From contig JALHMC010000031.1 in assembly GCA_022844225.1 (NCBI GenBank), positions 1 through 47,655 on the forward strand: a stretch of 47,655 nucleotides of DNA. The letters run 5' to 3'. Origin of the DNA: Hyphomicrobiaceae bacterium (lineage in GTDB: Bacteria > Pseudomonadota > Alphaproteobacteria > Rhizobiales > Hyphomicrobiaceae). Positions 44,317-47,655 of the stretch are shown piece by piece (the stretch's first letter is position 1; each line of letters starts with the position of its first letter). The translations under genes and the position numbers were made by a program. The notes under the pieces are model-generated. The model was not told the origin of the DNA and searched no databases. It worked only from the letters and a program-made list of their open reading frames with translations.

Positions 44317-45648
44317 TCACAAGACGCCGACCGAGCGCATGAGAATGACGCTAATCGTCAACGGCACGGCGACGCGCAAAAGCCACAGCCATAGCCGGCC
44401 ACTGAGTGAGCCGGAAAAGTCCGACGCCTCCAAGGCGACGACGGGGGTCAACCGCCAGCCGACGTAGGCCGCGATCGCGAGCCCGCCAAACGGCAGGAGA
44501 AAATTCGAGACGCCGTGATCGATCGTGTCCAAGAGTGGTCGTCCGAAGACCTCCCAGTCAGCTAGAAGGCCGTAGCTCAAAGCGGAGGGAATGCCGATCA
44601 GAAAGATTATTAGCGTTACGGTCAATGCTGCCCGCGAGCGCATGGCACCAAGCCGGTCGCAAGCCACGGAGACCGGCACCTCGAGGAGCGAGATCATCGA
44701 GGTGAGCGCGGCTGCGGTGAGGAGCAGGAAGAAAACGATCCCGATCCAGGTTCCGCCCGGCATCGCGAGGAGGACCTGCGGAAACGTGATGAAGGCCAGT
44801 CGAGGCCCGGCCGCCGGATCGCCGCCCAGAGCGAACACGGCAGGGAATATCGCCAAGCCGGCGACGAGCGCGAAAGCCGTATCTCCGAGCGCGACGGCGA
44901 CGGCGGAGCGCGGAAGGCGCGAGTTCCTCCCCACATAGCTGCCATAAGTGATGAAGACCGCCATGCCGATGCCCAGCGAGAAGAACGCTTGCCCTAATGC
45001 GTTCAGGTACATCTCGGGACGTGCGAGCACGCTCCAGTCCGGCGCGAAGAGAAAGTGCACACCCTTGGCCGAGCCTGGTAGCGTGAGCGCATAGCCAGCG
45101 AGGCCGATGACGATGACGGCGAGGACCGGCATCAGCCAGAGGTTGATGCGCTCGATGCCCTTCTTCACGCCACCGGCGACGACGGCCGCCGCCAGTGCCA
45201 GCATGACGCCTTGCCAGAGCACCGGTTCGACGGATCCAGCAATGAAACGGTCGAAATAGCCACCGAAGCCACCCTCGGCAGCTTGCCAGAGGTCGCCGGT
45301 CGCGGCTCCGAGAAAGTACTTGAGCGCCCAGCCGGCGATGACGGCGTAGTAGCTGAGGATCAACGCGGCGCCGACGACCGAGACCCATCCCGCCAAACGC
45401 CATGGGCTGCCCGTGCGGTCGATCTCGAATGCGGCGACGGCATCGCCCCCGCCCCGCCGACCAAGCGCAAGTTCGGCAATCATCAGCGGTAGGCCGATCA
45501 GAAGAACGAACAGAAGATAAACGAGCAGAAACACTGCCCCGCCGTTCTCGCCGGCGATATAGGCGAAGCGCCAGATATTGCCGAGCCCCACGGCAGCGCC
45601 GATCGTTGCGAGAACGAAACCGGTTTGAGATCCCCACTGCTCGCGCAC
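44317..45648 (-). CDS. Sodium-dependent transporter, neurotransmitter:sodium symporter (NSS) family
   Basis: A 443-residue membrane protein with about eleven helices. Helix 1 carries the sodium and substrate site ATIGAAVGLGNIWRFAYIAGENGGAVF, as in LeuT, MhsT and TnaT. Further family sequence is PLMIAELALGRRG, GQAFFSLGIGMAVFITYGSYV (helix 6 region) and LTSMISLLEVPVSVACD (helix 8). It likely imports an amino acid with sodium across the inner membrane. The start is a GTG at 45648 with GGAGGG eight bases upstream. An 11-helix architecture is usual in bacteria. Confidence 0.94.
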   Translation of the reverse strand: MREQWGSQTGFVLATIGAAVGLGNIWRFAYIAGENGGAVFLLVYLLFVLLIGLPLMIAELALGRRGGGDAVAAFEIDRTGSPWRLAGWVSVVGAALILSYYAVIAGWALKYFLGAATGDLWQAAEGGFGGYFDRFIAGSVEPVLWQGVMLALAAAVVAGGVKKGIERINLWLMPVLAVIVIGLAGYALTLPGSAKGVHFLFAPDWSVLARPEMYLNALGQAFFSLGIGMAVFITYGSYVGRNSRLPRSAVAVALGDTAFALVAGLAIFPAVFALGGDPAAGPRLAFITFPQVLLAMPGGTWIGIVFFLLLTAAALTSMISLLEVPVSVACDRLGAMRSRAALTVTLIIFLIGIPSALSYGLLADWEVFGRPLLDTIDHGVSNFLLPFGGLAIAAYVGWRLTPVVALEASDFSGSLSGRLWLWLLRVAVPLTISVILMRSVGVL

Positions 45649-45776
45649 GCCAATCGCCCTCCCCCGTCAGCCGCAGTGAGCCAGCCTAACAAGGTGCGGG
45701 GGGAAAGGAATTGATCGTGGACAGTTTCGGGAGGTACGGGGTGCAGATGCCCCGTTACGGGCGGCTCACCGGGACC

Positions 45777-46031
45777 TCAATGCTGCTTACCGGTCTCGGG
45801 ATCGAGAAGGCGATGCAGATGCACGATGAAATAGCGCATCTCGGCATTGTCGACGGTCCGCTGGGCAGCGGCCTTCCACGCTTTCTGAGCCTCGGCGTAG
45901 TTCGGATACATGCCGACCATGTCGAGCTTGGACAGGTCCTTGAACTCGAGATGGTCGAGCTTCGCCAGTTCACCACCGAAAACGAGGTGCAGGAGTTGCT
46001 TGGCGGGCTTGCCGTCGGCGGTGTTGCTCAT
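45777..46031 (-). CDS. DUF4170 family protein
   Basis: An 84-residue protein starting at the ATG at 46031. The conserved text QLLHLVFGGELAKLDHLEFKDLSKLDMVGMYPNYAEAQKAWKAAAQRTVDNAEMRYFIVHLHRLLDPE is the DUF4170 pattern, restricted as far as I know to Alphaproteobacteria. It looks cytosolic. No function is established. An upstream ATG at 46076 in the same frame adds residues unlike the family. It is 53 bp downstream of the broken RraA-family gene. Confidence 0.88.
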   Translation of the reverse strand: MSNTADGKPAKQLLHLVFGGELAKLDHLEFKDLSKLDMVGMYPNYAEAQKAWKAAAQRTVDNAEMRYFIVHLHRLLDPETGKQH

Positions 46032-46084
46032 GGGGTGACTTTCGCGTTGTGGCGTTGAAGGTTGGCACCGGCACACGCTGCCGG

Positions 46085-46754
46085 TCAGGTCTCGATCTCG
46101 CAGCCGAGGCGCTTCAAGGTGGCGTCGACCCAGCTGCGATCGGCCTTGCCGGCAGCGATGTCAGCAAGCTGCTCGAGTTCGGCTGCGTGCTTGGCCTGAG
46201 TTGCTGCGAGCACGGTCTCGCAAGCGTCGAAGGGCACGCAAAGCAGTCCATCCTCGTCGCCGATCACGAGATCGCCGGGCTCGATCGTCATGCCGCCGAT
46301 GGCAATCGTGACGTTGATCTCGCCGCTTGTAGGGCCCGCGATGCGTAACGCCCGCCGCATAGACAGGAAAATCGCCATCGCGGATCGTGCCGGCGTCGCG
46401 AATGGCGCCATTGACGACGATGCCGCCGATCGATCGCGTCTGGGCGTAGCTGGTCATGATCTCGCCGATGATGGCGTTGGAGAGGTCACCACCGGCATCG
46501 ACCACGACGATGTCGCCGGGCGCGGCCATGTCGAGCGCCTTATGCACCATCAGGTTGTCGCCTGGCCGGGTGCGAACGGTGAGGGCCGGTCCCGCCATCA
46601 CGCCGCCGGCATGCATGGGGCTCAGCCGCGCTCCGCCCGCGAACATCCGACTCATGTTGTCCGAAATGTTGGCGACCGGCATCTCGCGGAACGCCGCGAC
46701 GAGCACGGGTGAGACGACACGCCGGCGCTTCAGGATACGGAAACCGATCGTCAT
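46085..46754 (-). pseudogene. RraA family protein (HMG aldolase/RraA-like), frameshifted
   Basis: From the ATG at 46754 (GAGGA five bases upstream) one frame encodes an RraA-fold start: REMPVANISDNMSRMFAGG, GPALTVRTRPGDNLMVHKAL and GGIVVNGAIRDAGTIRDGDFPVYAAGVTHRGPYK. It then loses homology. The rest of the family sequence, SGEINVTIAIGGMTIEPGDLVIGDEDGLLCVP, continues in another frame to the stop at 46085. The switch is at about 46322-46330, where the usual YKxGPGEIN has become TACAAGC-GGCGAG. That implies loss of bases not divisible by three. Joined, the product would be about 220 residues with the catalytic Arg-Asp of pyruvate aldolases. A sequencing error is possible. Confidence 0.8.
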
Positions 46755-46980
46755 GCGTTCCTCGTGCGGTTTGGCCTCCGGCCGCGGCGCGGAGAGACGG
46801 CTCAGCGTGTCCGGTTTCGGATTGCCGCCGATCCGGGAGCGATGCCACGCTTTCTAGTGCGGGTTCGCGGCGGGGGAAAGTGCCCGCTGCACCACACGCG
46901 AACGCCTTTGCCGATAAGAGTCTCCGGCCGCCGTAATGCCCGGAGAAGTCGGCGGCGGGTACACACAGGGAGAAGTCGTC

Positions 46981-47457
46981 ATGACTGGCCGTCAACATCA
47001 CTATTCGCCCACCGTCACGTGGACCGGCAACTCCGGCGCGGGTACGACCAGCTACAAGGCCTATTCGCGCGACCACGTGATCACCGTCGAAGGACGGCCC
47101 GATATCCCCGGCTCGTCCGACCCCGCATTTCGCGGCGATGCCGCGAGACACAATCCCGAGGATCTGCTCGTTGCCTCGCTCTCGGCCTGCCACATGCTCT
47201 GGTATCTGCACCTCGCCGCAGAGGCGGGCGTGATCGTGGTCGGCTATCGCGATCGGCCGGTCGGCACCATGGTCGAGGACGAGGACCGCGGCGGCTGGTT
47301 CGAGCGCGTGGTGCTGCGCCCCGAAGTGACGATTGCGGCCGGCGGCGACCTCGGCAAGGCAAAATCCCTTCACGAGGCGGCACACGCCAAATGTTTCATC
47401 GCCAACTCGGTGAACTTCCCGGTTGTTTGCGAGCCTCGGGTCGAGCTGGCCCCATGA
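46981..47457 (+). CDS. OsmC family peroxiredoxin-like protein
   Basis: A 158-residue OsmC-fold protein. The two reactive cysteines of the family are present: one in EDLLVASLSACHMLWYLHLA and one in HEAAHAKCFIANSVNFPV. Such proteins reduce organic hydroperoxides, usually with lipoamide as electron donor, in the cytosol. The start is the ATG at 46981, with AGGGAG upstream. An ATG at 46936 in the same frame adds an unlikely extension. It stands alone between the divergent RraA pseudogene and the tRNA. Confidence 0.9.
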   Translation: MTGRQHHYSPTVTWTGNSGAGTTSYKAYSRDHVITVEGRPDIPGSSDPAFRGDAARHNPEDLLVASLSACHMLWYLHLAAEAGVIVVGYRDRPVGTMVEDEDRGGWFERVVLRPEVTIAAGGDLGKAKSLHEAAHAKCFIANSVNFPVVCEPRVELAP

Positions 47458-47502
47458 TCGCCTGTCGCGCCCGTAGCGAGGAGCACGGCTTATGCGAAGC
47501 GC

Positions 47503-47531
47503 TTGACCCGACCTATCGGTCTCGGGCATGG
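47503..47531 (+). promoter_or_regulatory. Candidate promoter for tRNA-Leu
   Basis: TTGACC at 47503-47508 is followed after 17 bases by GCATGG (47526-47531), about 39 bases before the tRNA 5' end. The -35 is good and the -10 is poor, which is common for alphaproteobacterial stable-RNA promoters. Confidence 0.4.
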
Positions 47532-47545
47532 TCCCGCCCCTCGGA

Positions 47546-47563
47546 TGCACCGGTCCCGGTGCA
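47546..47563 (+). repeat. Palindrome in the tRNA-Leu 5' leader
   Basis: TGCACCGG and CCGGTGCA flank a 2-base centre. The palindrome ends six bases before the mature tRNA 5' end. Confidence 0.6.
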
Positions 47564-47569
47564 GGCCAA

Positions 47570-47655
47570 GCCCCAGTGGCGGAACGGTAGACGCGTCAGA
47601 CTCAAAATCTGATATCCGCAAGGGTGTGGGGGTTCGAGTCCCTCCTGGGGCACCA
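47570..47655 (+). tRNA. tRNA-Leu (anticodon CAA)
   Basis: An 86-base class II tRNA with encoded CCA. The acceptor stem GCCCCAG pairs with CTGGGGC. The anticodon arm is TCAGA-CTCAAAA-TCTGA, giving anticodon CAA, which reads UUG. The long variable arm (ATCC-GCAA-GGGT core) is that of tRNA-Leu. The T arm contains GGTTCGAGTCC. The window stops at the final A of CCA, so nothing downstream can be judged. Confidence 0.95.

Noticed and set aside
1..47655. CRISPR array, insertion sequence or prophage
   Set aside because: No regularly spaced direct repeats, transposase, integrase or phage structural gene was seen on either strand.

Overview
The window reads as high-GC chromosomal DNA of an alphaproteobacterium, most likely a member of the Hyphomicrobiales (Rhizobiales). 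The support is indirect: DUF4170 and DUF983 proteins, a DUF983-SURF1-thrC-M16 peptidase gene string, a YqgE/DsbD-like divergent pair, a PF09859-type 2-oxoglutarate oxygenase, and intergenic palindromes of a kind I recall from Rhizobiales genomes. Coding density is high and gene order looks mostly core-chromosomal. I see no phage, insertion sequence, CRISPR array or rRNA gene. The one RNA gene is a complete tRNA-Leu(CAA) ending on the last base.

Layout. 1-4950 (minus): a LIV-type ABC uptake operon in the order binding protein, LivH, LivM, LivG, LivF, then the start of a sugar-phosphate isomerase-like gene cut by the window edge. A strong hairpin separates the binding-protein gene from the permeases. 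5107-8547 (minus): acyltransferase-3, 2OG-Fe(II) oxygenase and M20 amidohydrolase, with a fossil ABC ATPase just upstream of the M20 gene. 8890-17222: LLM flavin oxidoreductase, MFS transporter, cupin, serine-glyoxylate-type aminotransferase, a 980-residue FAD/4Fe-4S 2-hydroxyacid dehydrogenase and an amidase. This is a small-molecule catabolic stretch with a possible glycolate/glyoxylate module. 17220-17357: nested palindromes between convergent genes.

17377-25401: M23 peptidase, then ppk1-ppx followed by a CHASE2 class III cyclase, with a convergent FecR-domain gene. 25526-34962: nitroreductase, then DUF983, SURF1, thrC, M16 protease, GNAT, and a 1271-residue 7TM-PAS-GGDEF-EAL protein whose catalytic motifs are eroded. 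35021-38585: YqgE, a DsbD-N-like protein, and a membrane protein joining a histidine-rich helical anchor, a plant-type 2Fe-2S domain and a class III cyclase fold that lacks three catalytic residues.

38659-47655: FAH-family hydrolase, a PhnZ-like HD oxygenase, 3-hydroxyacyl-CoA dehydrogenase, NDP-forming acyl-CoA synthetase, NSS sodium symporter, DUF4170, a frameshifted RraA-family gene, OsmC and tRNA-Leu.

The most interesting content is signalling. Within about 16 kb lie one canonical cyclase with a periplasmic CHASE2 sensor beside the polyphosphate genes, one redox-type cyclase that appears catalytically dead, and one c-di-GMP-type protein that also appears dead. Signs of decay elsewhere are the ABC ATPase fossil and the broken RraA gene.
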